DNA from: an uncultured Flavobacteriaceae bacterium
GTDB taxonomy: Bacteria; Bacteroidota; Bacteroidia; Flavobacteriales; Flavobacteriaceae
DNA length: 37,460 nt
Direction of reading: 5' to 3'
Assembly: GCA_937937185.1 (NCBI GenBank)
Contig: CALDCO010000135.1
Location: 1 to 37,460, forward strand
Shown here: piece after piece, positions 7,967-16,844 of the stretch
Layout of the letters: each line of letters opens with the position of its first letter
How positions within the stretch are numbered: the stretch's first letter is position 1
Notes under the pieces: generated by a model
Databases searched by the model: none
The model's input: the letters and a program-made list of their open reading frames with translations, nothing else
Told to the model about the DNA's origin: nothing
Made by a program: the position numbers and the translations under genes

Positions 7967-9289
7967 TTAACCTCTATTAAACACCTCACGCAACTGGTAA
8001 AAAATACGCTCCAAAATGGTTAATTCTTCAACAATAATTTCGGCAGTGCCCTGCATTTCTTGCTTAAAATCAATGGGTTTATTAAATGATGTATTTAAGC
8101 TTTCTAATTTTATAAATATGGTATAACTCGCTTCCCCTTGTTTTGGCACTGCAGAAATACTATTAATTGTACCTTTTAAACTGCCCCATTCCTGGTAAGG
8201 GTAATTGTTTAATTTAATAATAACTTCCTGCCCTTCTTTAACTTTTCCAGAATTTTGAGTGGGCATGGTCACTCTACCTATTATCCCTTTAATATCATTT
8301 GGAACAACGGTAAATAAAACATCACCAATTTTTACATTTTGATAGGTATTCCAAACATCGAATAAAGTGACTTTTCCATCGATAGGGCTCTTAATAACGT
8401 ATTGTTGTTCCCATGCTGTAATTTTATTTTCCAAATTTTGTTTTGCCTCTTCTAGTTTTTGATCGGTTAAAAAGGAACTACTTTGGTCTCCAATATTTGC
8501 TTGTTTTAAACTATTTTGAAGTGATAAAATGGCATTTTCGTCTGTTCTAATATTAGACTGAATAGACTCATAATTTCTTTTGGTTGCAGAATAGGTGTTT
8601 TGTTGTTTTATGTATTCATTTTCAGAAATTATTTTTTTCTTATACATTTCCTCCTGTTTCTTGAAGAGTTTTTTAGCATTTTCTAATTCAGTTTTAAACT
8701 GCTTCAGCTGGTTTTTACTGTTGTAAAGACTGTTTCTTCTTGTTTTAATCTGCAAGTTTAGATTAAAGGCGGTGTTCTTTTCAGAATTGAATTTATTGTA
8801 GTTTAAGTATTCTTGATATTGAAACCGAAACTGATTATAGGTGCTTTGTATGTCTCCAATCTTAATATTAGAGGGGAATTTTATTTTCAAAGAATCAAAA
8901 TCACTAAAATTAGGAGTGAAAGTAGAGAGTTTATTTTTTAAAAAAACAACGTCTTTATAATTTGCAGTGCTTTCAATTACTGCTAAAACCTCTTCTTTAT
9001 TTACACCATCACCAGCTTCAACAAAAATATTGGTTAGTTTTCCAGACGCTTTAGCATCAATATATGCGGGAGGGTTTTTAGAAGTAATGGTAACTTGCCC
9101 CGGAACAATATCATTATAGCTTATAAACGAAACACCAATTAATAATACCAAAACACAAATAAAAACAACAGAAATACCCCACGATATTAACCAATTAGGT
9201 GCTTGGCCAAGTATTTCTTTAACTTGGTCTGAGCGCTCGTCTAGCTCATCAATTTTTCTAGGTTCTATGATCTCTTTTTTATTGGACAT
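7967..9289 (-). CDS. HlyD-family secretion (membrane fusion) protein
   Basis: 440-aa periplasmic adaptor for an ABC exporter. One N-terminal membrane segment (about residues 35-58, LISWGISVVFICVLVLLIGV) is followed by a lipoyl/biotinyl-like half motif (ASGKLTNIFVEAGDGVNKEEVLAVIES). A long coiled coil (about 160-300, rich in KKLFKKQEEMYKKK-type heptads) comes next, then the returning half (IKSPIDGKVTLFDVW) and a beta-barrel domain. It begins two bases from the stop of the C39 exporter gene, so the two form one transcription unit. Its last ~34 codons are repeated three times downstream in the tandem array. Most likely it connects the exporter to an outer-membrane channel, which is not encoded in this window. 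Confidence 0.93.
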   Translation of the reverse strand: MSNKKEIIEPRKIDELDERSDQVKEILGQAPNWLISWGISVVFICVLVLLIGVSFISYNDIVPGQVTITSKNPPAYIDAKASGKLTNIFVEAGDGVNKEEVLAVIESTANYKDVVFLKNKLSTFTPNFSDFDSLKIKFPSNIKIGDIQSTYNQFRFQYQEYLNYNKFNSEKNTAFNLNLQIKTRRNSLYNSKNQLKQFKTELENAKKLFKKQEEMYKKKIISENEYIKQQNTYSATKRNYESIQSNIRTDENAILSLQNSLKQANIGDQSSSFLTDQKLEEAKQNLENKITAWEQQYVIKSPIDGKVTLFDVWNTYQNVKIGDVLFTVVPNDIKGIIGRVTMPTQNSGKVKEGQEVIIKLNNYPYQEWGSLKGTINSISAVPKQGEASYTIFIKLESLNTSFNKPIDFKQEMQGTAEIIVEELTILERIFYQLREVFNRG

Positions 9290-9290
9290 A

Positions 9291-11495
9291 TTAATTTCCC
9301 AATTCTAATTGATTTTTAACTAAGGTGTAATACGCGCCTTTCTTCTTGGTTAGTACTTCATGAGTCCCTTTTTCTATAATTTCTCCTTTATCTAATACAA
9401 CAATCTGATCGGCGTTCTTAACCGTACTTAAACGGTGTGCTACGACCACCACCGTTTTTCCTTTGTAAAATTCTTTCAGATTTTCCATAATTACTTTTTC
9501 ATTATTAGCATCAAGCGCACTAGTGGCTTCGTCGAAAAAAAGGTATTTCGGGTTTTTATATACTGCTCTAGCAATTAAAATACGTTGTTTTTGTCCGCCA
9601 CTTACATTAATGCCTCCAGCTCCAATTTTTGTATTGTAGCCAGACGGCAATTCTTCAATAAAAGATTCAATATTCGCCACTTTAACAGCATGAGTCAATC
9701 GTTGTTTATCTATCAATCCATCAGAATCCGATTCGGTAATGTTTTTTGCAATGGTATCTGTAAATAAAAAGCCATCTTGCATAACCGATCCACAACATTT
9801 TCTCCAAAATTTGGTGCTAATGGTGTTTAAATTGGTTTGCCCAATATGGAGGTCTCCTTTATTAAAATTATAGAATTTTAATAATAATTTCACTAATGTT
9901 GTTTTGCCACTACCACTAGCACCAACAATGGCGGTGACTTTGCCTTGAGGAAACTCAAAATTTAAATTATTTAAAATAAGCGGTGCTTTTTTTCCGCCAT
10001 AGCGAAATTTACCATTCGTTATTTTTATGGTTTTATCTTTTGGTAATTCAGTTATGGCTTCTTCAAATCTGTTTTCTTCGTCTTTTTTATTGTGTATTTC
10101 AGAAAGCCGTTCAATACTTAACTTGGCATCTTGCCCAGTTTGAATAAAGGTAATGAAGTTATTTATGGGTAAGTTTAATTGCCCAATAATGTATTGAACA
10201 GAGAGCATCATACCAAGTGTTAAATTCCCTTCGATAACTGCTTTTGCAGCAATAAATGTAATTAGAATGTTTTTTAATTCATTTAAAAACCGACCCCCAG
10301 TATTTTGAGTTTGCGATAAGGCTAATCCTTTTATTGATATTTTAAATAACTTTACTTGAATGGCTTCCCATTCCCAACGCCGTCGCCGCTCTGAGCCATT
10401 TAGTTTAATCTCTTGCATTCCAGAGATAAGCTGGAATAAACTACTTTGGTTATCAGAGGATTGATCAAAACGTTTATAATCCAAATCGGCTCTTTTCTTT
10501 AAAAATAATAAGGTCCAACCAATGTATAAAAACGAACCTATAAAGAAAATGCTAAAAATAGTAAGGTTATAATAGGCTAAAACAATTCCAAAAATAATAA
10601 GATTAAAGGCAGAGAACAGGGTGTTTAAAGTCGTGGAGGATAAAAACGTTTGTATTCTATTATGGTCGTAAATGCGTTGCATAATATCTCCAGTATTTTT
10701 GGAATCAAAAAATGAAATAGGCAACCGCATTAATTTCACTAAAAAATCGGAGATTAAACTTATATTTATTCTGCTAGTCATGTGAAGTAATATCCATCCT
10801 CTAATAAGTTCTACAGAAGTTTGAGAGATAAACAACACTAGCTGGGCAATGAGTATTAGGTATACGAAATTGATGTTTTGATAATTAATTCCATAATCGA
10901 CCACTGCTTGGGTTAAAAATGGGAAAATAAGCTGTAATAAGCTGCCAACTAATAACCCAAGAATAAGCTGTAAAATGTATTTTTTATAAGGTTTGAAATA
11001 CCAGAATAAGAATTTGAAACCATACTCTTTTTTATCCTCCTCCTTAGTTTGATCAAATTCTGGTGTGGGTTCTAATAACAATAAATGACCTTTTGAATTT
11101 TCGTCTTTGCCGTGTTTTCCAACCCAGCCCTTAATAAAGTCTTCTTTAGAATATTTCACCAATCCATGCGCAGGATCGGCAACGTAAACCGTATTCTTTT
11201 TTATTTTATGTACCACTACAAAATGGCGCTGCCGCCAATGTGCAATACAGGGCAATGGGACTTCTTCAACTATCGTTTTATAATCTACGGCTACTGCTAA
11301 GGTGTGAAGCCCTATAGCTTCTGAGGCTTCTGCAATTCCCTCTAAAGAGACTCCTTCTCTTGTAATGTTTGCTTTTCTTCTCAGGAAATCTATAGAATAC
11401 GATTTTCCATAGTGTTTTGCAATCATTCTTAAACAAGTAGGACCACAATCCATTTGGTCTAATTGTTTATAAAAAGGGAAATGGGTTTTTGTCAT
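9291..11495 (-). CDS. Peptidase-domain ABC exporter (C39 peptidase, PCAT/bacteriocin type)
   Basis: 734-aa fused protease-exporter. The C39 domain (about 1-140) has Gln11, Cys17 (QLDQMDCGPTC), His91 (RHFVVVH) and Asp107 (VADPAHG), the full set for cleaving leaders after a double-glycine-type site. The transmembrane domain spans about 165-455. The ATPase domain has Walker A GASGSGKTT (525-533), signature VSGGQ (631-635), Walker B YLFFDEATSALD and H-loop His687. It should trim and export peptides across the inner membrane together with the downstream HlyD protein. A -7 box lies upstream. Its proximity to the LanB/LanC genes suggests the modified peptide is the substrate, but the opposite strand and the array between them leave this as inference. 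Confidence 0.95.
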   Translation of the reverse strand: MTKTHFPFYKQLDQMDCGPTCLRMIAKHYGKSYSIDFLRRKANITREGVSLEGIAEASEAIGLHTLAVAVDYKTIVEEVPLPCIAHWRQRHFVVVHKIKKNTVYVADPAHGLVKYSKEDFIKGWVGKHGKDENSKGHLLLLEPTPEFDQTKEEDKKEYGFKFLFWYFKPYKKYILQLILGLLVGSLLQLIFPFLTQAVVDYGINYQNINFVYLILIAQLVLFISQTSVELIRGWILLHMTSRINISLISDFLVKLMRLPISFFDSKNTGDIMQRIYDHNRIQTFLSSTTLNTLFSAFNLIIFGIVLAYYNLTIFSIFFIGSFLYIGWTLLFLKKRADLDYKRFDQSSDNQSSLFQLISGMQEIKLNGSERRRRWEWEAIQVKLFKISIKGLALSQTQNTGGRFLNELKNILITFIAAKAVIEGNLTLGMMLSVQYIIGQLNLPINNFITFIQTGQDAKLSIERLSEIHNKKDEENRFEEAITELPKDKTIKITNGKFRYGGKKAPLILNNLNFEFPQGKVTAIVGASGSGKTTLVKLLLKFYNFNKGDLHIGQTNLNTISTKFWRKCCGSVMQDGFLFTDTIAKNITESDSDGLIDKQRLTHAVKVANIESFIEELPSGYNTKIGAGGINVSGGQKQRILIARAVYKNPKYLFFDEATSALDANNEKVIMENLKEFYKGKTVVVVAHRLSTVKNADQIVVLDKGEIIEKGTHEVLTKKKGAYYTLVKNQLELGN

Positions 11496-11529
11496 TAATT
11501 TAGTTTTTAGATTATAAAATCTAAGCCAC

Positions 11530-11537
11530 CAAAGATA
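11530..11537 (-). promoter_or_regulatory. -7 promoter box for the exporter operon
   Basis: TATCTTTG on the minus strand matches TAnnTTTG and lies 34 bp before the exporter ATG. No good TTG at the usual -33 spacing is seen. Confidence 0.5.
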
Positions 11538-11552
11538 CTAGAATATTTAAAC

Positions 11553-11582
11553 AAAAAAAGCAGCCTTTAAGCTGCTTTTTTT
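11553..11582. terminator. Rho-independent terminator of the nrnA-gldI-PPIase operon
   Basis: A perfect 12-bp stem (AAAAAAAGCAGC / GCTGCTTTTTTT) around a CTTTAA loop, with T runs on both strands. It lies 22 bp past the stop of the PPIase gene and just ahead of the exporter promoter, so it insulates the exporter from upstream transcription. Confidence 0.85.
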
Positions 11583-11604
11583 AAATGATAAGATAAACAA
11601 TAAA

Positions 11605-12726
11605 TTATTTCTTAATGCCAACCATTTCTAAATCGAAAACCAAGTTAGAATTAGGTTTTATAAGCCCTCCCGCGCCTCTTTCTCCATAGGCTAAAAAAGA
11701 AGGAATAAAGACACGTACTTTATCACCTACTTTCATGTTAAGTACCGCTTCTCTGAAACCAGGAATTAATCGCGCTCTTGAATTGTATTGTACTTCTAAA
11801 GGCGAATAAGTTCTTTTTTCGTTATAGGTATCATTGTCTTTAGCTATAGATTCCCAACTTGTATCAAACAAGGTACCATCGACTAAATATCCAGCATAAT
11901 TTACCAATACTTTATCTTGCGCAGTAGGCTGTTTTCCGTTTCCTTCTTTGGTATATATTAATACAATACCAGAAGGCATCTTTTTTACCTTGCCTTTAAG
12001 GTTTTCATTGGTTTTAATAAAATCCTCACGAGCAACATTCATTAATTCTTCCTTACGCTTTTTCTCCTTTTCTACCTCTATAAAGTGTTCATCAAATATT
12101 TTAACCGCGTTAAAAGATTTGGCTTCTTTACCTTTTCTGATAATATTTAGTTCATTAATGACTACAGGAACTTCAGGTTTGTCACCTGGGGCTTTTACAT
12201 TCGATATTTTATCTTGAATGTCTAAACCTACTACTAATTCTCCAAACACACTATGTTTATTATTTAAGTGAGGGGTTGGTACTTCAGTAATAAAAAATTG
12301 ACTACCATTAGTCGTTGGTCCAGAATTCGCCATCGATAAAATCCCAGGTTTATCATGCTTTAAGTCAGGATGAAACTCATCTTTAAAACGGTAGCCAGGA
12401 CTTCCAGTACCAGTTCCTAGAGGATCGCCACCTTGAATCATAAATTTATCTATTACGCGGTGAAATGTTAAACTGTCGTAGAATTTTTTGCCAGCATATT
12501 TTTCGTCTACTTTAGTATTGGTGCCTTCTGCTAACGAAACAAAATTCCCTACCGTTACAGGCGCTTTGTCATGATATAGTTTAGCAACCATAACACCTTG
12601 AGTGGTAATGAATTCTGCATAAATCCCGTCTTCTAAATCGGGATATTTTTCTTGACAAGAAGAACTGGTTAAACATATAAATACTGCTAAAACGAAGGTT
12701 TTAAGTGTCTGTTTTAAATTAGTCAT
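11605..12726 (-). CDS. Cyclophilin-FKBP fusion peptidyl-prolyl isomerase lipoprotein
   Basis: 373-aa envelope PPIase. The signal peptide ends in a lipobox with Cys24 (LTSSSC), so it should be lipid-anchored. Residues about 33-200 are a cyclophilin domain (FHRVIDKFMIQGGDP, ANSGPTTNGSQFFIT, LNNKHSVFGEL). After a charged helical linker, about 262-373 form an FKBP domain (KVLVNYAGYLVDGTLFDTS, LIPGFREAVLNMKVGDK, LAYGERGAGG, NLVFDLEM). It is third in an operon behind gldI (26-bp gap), another FKBP-type PPIase of the gliding machinery, so it may assist folding of surface or gliding proteins; that role is inferred. Confidence 0.95.
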   Translation of the reverse strand: MTNLKQTLKTFVLAVFICLTSSSCQEKYPDLEDGIYAEFITTQGVMVAKLYHDKAPVTVGNFVSLAEGTNTKVDEKYAGKKFYDSLTFHRVIDKFMIQGGDPLGTGTGSPGYRFKDEFHPDLKHDKPGILSMANSGPTTNGSQFFITEVPTPHLNNKHSVFGELVVGLDIQDKISNVKAPGDKPEVPVVINELNIIRKGKEAKSFNAVKIFDEHFIEVEKEKKRKEELMNVAREDFIKTNENLKGKVKKMPSGIVLIYTKEGNGKQPTAQDKVLVNYAGYLVDGTLFDTSWESIAKDNDTYNEKRTYSPLEVQYNSRARLIPGFREAVLNMKVGDKVRVFIPSFLAYGERGAGGLIKPNSNLVFDLEMVGIKK

Positions 12727-12752
12727 TATTATTAAATTTATTGTTTTTGAAA

Positions 12753-13286
12753 TTATTTTTTGGTTATTGAATTTACAGTAACATTACATATTATAGGAAC
12801 ATTAGTTCCAATTTTATCCTCATCACCATAATATCCATAGGCTTTTTGGGAAGGAAATATAAAAGTAACCGTTTCTCCCGTTTTCATTAGTTTTATTCCT
12901 TCTCTTAACCCTACAAATAATTTTTCTTTATCTACGGTATAGTTTTGAGTTTTATTATCGTTTTTAGAGTAAATGAGATTCCCTTTTAAATCAGAAACCG
13001 AATAACTAAAGTTAACGAGATCTCCAAAGTTAGGCGTTATGGCTTCAGAATTTGGGTTAGTTATATTGTATTTATACCAAAAACCACTATTTGAATTTAT
13101 ATAAGTGGAGTCACTACCTATAAGCGTAATAATTTTATTTTTTTGTTTTTCAAAAAGCGCTTTATTTCTTACCACAGATTCATTAATGAATGACCCAGAA
13201 GATTCAGAGATTGGTCGTCTTGCTTCAGGAACTTTGCAGTTTAGTATAAATAGAGAAATAAATAATAAAATTATAATTTTAGGCAT
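12753..13286 (-). CDS. gldI: Gliding motility-associated PPIase lipoprotein GldI
   Basis: 177 aa, normal GldI length. The lipoprotein signal has Cys17 (LFILNC). The C-terminal FKBP-like domain shows FGDLVNFSYSVSDLKGNLIYS, VGLREGIKLMKTGETVTFIFPS and KAYGYYGDEDKIG. GldI was described in Flavobacterium johnsoniae as needed for gliding and surface-protein secretion. The start overlaps the end of the DHH phosphoesterase gene by 8 bp, indicating translational coupling; this gene order (DHH protein, gldI, PPIase) is common in flavobacteria. Confidence 0.93.
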   Translation of the reverse strand: MPKIIILLFISLFILNCKVPEARRPISESSGSFINESVVRNKALFEKQKNKIITLIGSDSTYINSNSGFWYKYNITNPNSEAITPNFGDLVNFSYSVSDLKGNLIYSKNDNKTQNYTVDKEKLFVGLREGIKLMKTGETVTFIFPSQKAYGYYGDEDKIGTNVPIICNVTVNSITKK

Positions 13287-14298
13287 TTTTTAAGGCGCTA
13301 TTATGAAGTGGTAATATACTAATAAATTTCTCAATAGTTGCTTCTAATGAAGTATTGCTTTTGCCTCCAGCAGCATTCGTATGGCCGCCCCCTTCAAAAT
13401 GAGCTCGAGACATTTCATTTACAGAAAAATTCCCTTTAGACCGCAAAGATATTTTAATAATATTGTTTTGTTTGTCCTCAATAAAAATAGCAGCAAGGAC
13501 GATATTATCTAGCGATAAACCATAATTTACAAAACCTTCAGTATCCCCTTTTTTATAATCAAACTGTTGTAATTCGGCTTGAGATAGTGACGTGTAAGCT
13601 GTTCTAGATTCTGAGATAATCTTTAAATTATTTAAGGCGACACCAAGCAATTGCATACGATTATAACTATTAGTGTCATAAATATGATTATGTATCAAGG
13701 CATTGTCTGCACCTTTATCTATTAAATTAGCAATAATACGGTGCGTTGTACTTGTCGTCGATCGGTATCTAAAAGAACCAGTATCTGTCATTATACCTAC
13801 ATACAAACAAGTAGCAATGTCTTTATCTATGTCATTTAAAGCGTCGATTTTATCTAAAAAATGATAAACCATTTGGCAGGTAGAACTCATAGTTACATCA
13901 CTAAACATATACTTGGCATAACCATCTGGTTGTTGATGGTGATCGATCATTATTTTTAATGCTTTACTTTGTTTTAAAACCGATTCCATACTTCCAGTTC
14001 TATGTAAAGCATTAAAATCTAAAGTAAAAATAATATCGGCCTTTTCAATTAACTCGTTGCAAACAGGCGTATCGTTTTCATGTTTTAAAATACGATGTTC
14101 TAAGGGAAGCCATTTTAAAAAATTAGGATAATCATTAGGTGCAATAATCGTTGCTTTATGATTAATTTTGAGTAAATAATGAAGGAGCCCTAATGTTGAA
14201 CCAATGGCGTCTCCATCTGGATTTTTATGAGGTACAATTACAATGTTTTTTTCACTAGAAAGCAATTGTTTTATTTCTAATAGGTCTTGTTTATTCAT
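13279..14298 (-). CDS. DHH-family phosphoesterase (NrnA-like nanoRNase / pAp phosphatase)
   Basis: 339-aa DHH-DHHA1 protein. Metal-binding motifs are HKNPDGDAIGS near the N terminus, FTLDFNALHRTG, the name-giving MIDHHQQPDG, and RYRSTT. The DHHA1 domain ends with the substrate loop GGGHTNAAGG. Relatives degrade very short RNAs and pAp in the cytosol. It is the first gene of the gldI operon; a possible -7 box (TATCTTCG) lies just upstream on the minus strand. The family is certain, the exact substrate is not. Confidence 0.92.
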   Translation of the reverse strand: MNKQDLLEIKQLLSSEKNIVIVPHKNPDGDAIGSTLGLLHYLLKINHKATIIAPNDYPNFLKWLPLEHRILKHENDTPVCNELIEKADIIFTLDFNALHRTGSMESVLKQSKALKIMIDHHQQPDGYAKYMFSDVTMSSTCQMVYHFLDKIDALNDIDKDIATCLYVGIMTDTGSFRYRSTTSTTHRIIANLIDKGADNALIHNHIYDTNSYNRMQLLGVALNNLKIISESRTAYTSLSQAELQQFDYKKGDTEGFVNYGLSLDNIVLAAIFIEDKQNNIIKISLRSKGNFSVNEMSRAHFEGGGHTNAAGGKSNTSLEATIEKFISILPLHNSALKNA

Positions 14299-14414
14299 AA
14301 GAAGCGAAGATACAATTTTTAATAATTGATTTATAATCGAATTGATTTTTGACTTCCTGTTTTATTAGCAAAATGTAAATTTTTAGCTCAAAAATAAAAA
14401 CTAAAGAAGAGTTC

Positions 14415-14445
14415 ATTGTTTATCTTAATAAATAGATTATTTTTG
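14415..14445 (+). promoter_or_regulatory. Promoter of ndk
   Basis: A TTG at 14416-14418 (-33 type) is followed 19 bp later by TATTTTTG at 14438-14445, a full TAnnTTTG -7 box with near-ideal spacing. The ATG is 20 bp downstream. Confidence 0.7.
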
Positions 14446-14465
14446 CAGGAAAATTTAAACATAAA

Positions 14466-14885
14466 ATGGCAACGAATAGAACATTTACAATGCTTAAGCC
14501 TGATGCAATAGAAAAAGGGCATGTTGGCGCAATTTTAGAAAAAATTAATGCTTCTGGATTTAGAATAGTCGCCATGAAGCTTACGCAAATGACAAGAACA
14601 GATGCTGAAGCTTTTTATGCGATCCATAAAGAACGACCGTTTTTTGGAGAATTAGTAAAATACATGACTCGCGGTCCTATTGTTGCTGCTATATTAGAAA
14701 AAGACAACGCTGTTGAAGATTTTAGAACCTTAATTGGAGCAACTAACCCTGCTGATGCTGCCGAAGGTACTATTCGTAAGTTATATGCGGCTTCTATTGG
14801 AGAAAATGCTGTTCATGGGAGTGACAGTGATGAAAATGCTGCTATTGAAGGCCGTTTTCACTTCTCGGGAAGAGAGCAATTTTAA
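14466..14885 (+). CDS. ndk: Nucleoside diphosphate kinase
   Basis: 139-aa enzyme that moves the gamma-phosphate of ATP onto other NDPs, keeping NTP and dNTP pools balanced in the cytosol. The start [14 protein letters not shown] is the Ndk signature. His117 in [12 protein letters not shown] is the phosphorylated catalytic residue. [13 protein letters not shown] and [14 protein letters not shown] are typical nucleotide-binding segments. It is transcribed alone from a good promoter and followed by a hairpin terminator, so it is monocistronic. Confidence 0.97.
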   Translation: MATNRTFTMLKPDAIEKGHVGAILEKINASGFRIVAMKLTQMTRTDAEAFYAIHKERPFFGELVKYMTRGPIVAAILEKDNAVEDFRTLIGATNPADAAEGTIRKLYAASIGENAVHGSDSDENAAIEGRFHFSGREQF

Positions 14886-14910
14886 GTCGAAAAAAAGTAT
14901 TACTACAACA

Positions 14911-14948
14911 TAGAGCCTTTAGATTCCTAAGAAATAGAGGCTTTTTTT
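14911..14948 (+). terminator. Terminator after ndk
   Basis: AGCCT and AGGCT arms (with inner TTAG/CTAA pairing) are followed by seven Ts at 14942-14948. It is short but well placed, 26 bp after the ndk stop, between converging genes. Confidence 0.6.
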
Positions 14949-14960
14949 GTGATGTAGATT

Positions 14961-16562
14961 TTATCTTTTTAGTGTGAAATGAGAAACGAATTTATTATTT
15001 GATTTGTTTTTATCTGTATATTCAACAGAAAACCAATAATCGGAAACAGGCAATTGTTTTCCGTTGTAATTACCATCCCAGCCTGCTGAGTTGGGACCTA
15101 AATCTATTATTAATTTTCCATAACGATTATAAATAAGCAGCTTTTTAATTTCAATATCAGTACATTCTTTTCCTAGAATATTCCATCTGTCGTTAAATCC
15201 ATCTCCATTAGGAGTGAAGTATTTAGGATAATTAACCAAACACACCTCTATTATTTCTAGATTAAAAGATGTGGTATCAAAACAACCAGCGATATCTGTA
15301 TCGACTCTTAGGTATATGGTTAAAGGCGTATCTGCGTTATTAACTAGGTAGGCATTTGATGGAATTATAGGGTTTAAGCCTGTATTGGCATCATTTTGAT
15401 TAGTGTGATAGGTGACAGTTACCCCATTAGTTTGCGTGTTATCATTAGTAGTGAGATCAAAAATTTCATTTCCAGAATTATCTGTATCAAATTGCAGCAT
15501 ATCTGGAACTGGTAACGCTTCTATACGATCTGTAAGCCTTAGGGATTCCGTTTTTGTAATTGTTTTACAGCCAGATGAATAAGTGACTTCGACACTGTAA
15601 ATTTCATCAACGCTAATGCATACATTTAGCAATTGAGCTGAGGTTTCTCCATTGATAACGGTTCCATTTAAAAACCATTGATAAGTAAAATCATTTGTTA
15701 TCTCACAACCTCCAGTTTGGTTAGATGTTATGGCGTTAATCGTTGTACAATTTGAAGTGCAGTCAATAACATCGTTTGTATTGAGTGCTAAATCAAAATC
15801 TACAGGGCAAGATTTTTTTAAAGATATTTCATCAATATTTAAAAATGTTATTGAAAGCGGTCCAACTGCAGGATGAGCACCATCAATTACAATATATTGC
15901 TCTCCACCATCGGCACAAAAAGAAGCTTTAAAATCATTACAAGTATTGTATTCAAAAATATTATTGGGGTCATTAACAATTTGTGGAGTAGCTCCTATTG
16001 GTCCGTTTTGGATATCTGCTGTGATTCCATTATCATCCTCGAGATTAAATAAACCTGTCCTGTTAGAAAAATTACGATTATGAAACCAAAATATTAAATT
16101 ATTGGGAATCCCGCTGAAGAAAGAATCAGGTTCTATTACTGCAGATAAACAGTATTCTTCTCCTGCTTCCAGTTCTTCAATAAGCTTTCCTTGCATAGCT
16201 TCTAAGCCAGGTATAAAACCTACATAACCCTTACCAAAGTCACATGAAACTGGGATAATGCCGTCTATACAGTCATCATGCCAAAAATTTGGGGAGCCAC
16301 TTTCAATTCCATTTATTTTACTTGTACCATACCAGCCTTGAGCACTAGTGATATCAAACCATATTTCAGAGGGTCTGGGCGAGTTTAAACAGCCTTCAAT
16401 ATCAATGGTTTCAAAATCCCCATTTAAAACCATTTCAGGCCCACAAGTAGAATTAGGTGTTTGGGATAAAATAATATGAGGTAAAAAAAATAAAACGTAA
16501 GTAATTAGTATTACTTTCAAATGGTTAACAAATTTTATTACTTTATTCATAATCAAAGACAT
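14961..16562 (-). CDS. T9SS type B sorted, gliding motility-associated C-terminal domain protein
   Basis: 533-aa exported surface or secreted protein. The N terminus has a signal peptide (YVLFFLPHIILSQ). The C-terminal ~85 residues form the CHU_C/type B sorting domain (YFTPNGDGFNDRWNI, LLIYNRYGKLI, WDGNYNGKQLPVSDYWFSVEY), which directs export through the type IX system. The middle holds Cys-rich Ig/PKD-like repeats (YQWFLNGTVINGETS, TLTIYLRVDT-like), and the N-terminal part looks like a jelly-roll region with no catalytic motif I recognise. A second in-frame ATG at 16550 is equally possible as start. A -7 box-like TATATTTG lies on the minus strand at 16682-16689. Confidence 0.9.
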   Translation of the reverse strand: MSLIMNKVIKFVNHLKVILITYVLFFLPHIILSQTPNSTCGPEMVLNGDFETIDIEGCLNSPRPSEIWFDITSAQGWYGTSKINGIESGSPNFWHDDCIDGIIPVSCDFGKGYVGFIPGLEAMQGKLIEELEAGEEYCLSAVIEPDSFFSGIPNNLIFWFHNRNFSNRTGLFNLEDDNGITADIQNGPIGATPQIVNDPNNIFEYNTCNDFKASFCADGGEQYIVIDGAHPAVGPLSITFLNIDEISLKKSCPVDFDLALNTNDVIDCTSNCTTINAITSNQTGGCEITNDFTYQWFLNGTVINGETSAQLLNVCISVDEIYSVEVTYSSGCKTITKTESLRLTDRIEALPVPDMLQFDTDNSGNEIFDLTTNDNTQTNGVTVTYHTNQNDANTGLNPIIPSNAYLVNNADTPLTIYLRVDTDIAGCFDTTSFNLEIIEVCLVNYPKYFTPNGDGFNDRWNILGKECTDIEIKKLLIYNRYGKLIIDLGPNSAGWDGNYNGKQLPVSDYWFSVEYTDKNKSNNKFVSHFTLKR

Positions 16563-16797
16563 TTAAATCTCTTAGTTTGAAGCATTATGAATTGGGGACT
16601 AAATGGCTGAAGGAATAAATTTTTATTTTATTGAAGTATGATCTTTAAGACATATTACCTAATCAAAGCTTCATTATACTACAAATATAGACTAAATTCA
16701 TGCAATTATATTTTAGCTAAAAGTTAAAATTTAAATATTAACGAAAAAACAGGCTTATAGGTGTTTTGTTTTGAGAAATAAATATAAAATGAGTGAA

Positions 16798-16836
16798 GAT
16801 CGCTAATGCGATGCGTTTCCATCGCATAGTTGCGAC
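16798..16836. repeat. Inverted repeat downstream of the TlpA-like gene
   Basis: Inner arms ATGCGATG (16806-16813) and CATCGCAT (16820-16827) enclose a CGTTTC loop. Outer GATCGC/GCGACC arms extend the pairing. It lies just past the stop of the minus-strand TlpA-like gene. No T tract follows, so it may be an mRNA 3'-end stabiliser or a small dispersed repeat rather than a classic terminator. Confidence 0.7.
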
Positions 16837-16844
16837 CATAGTTT

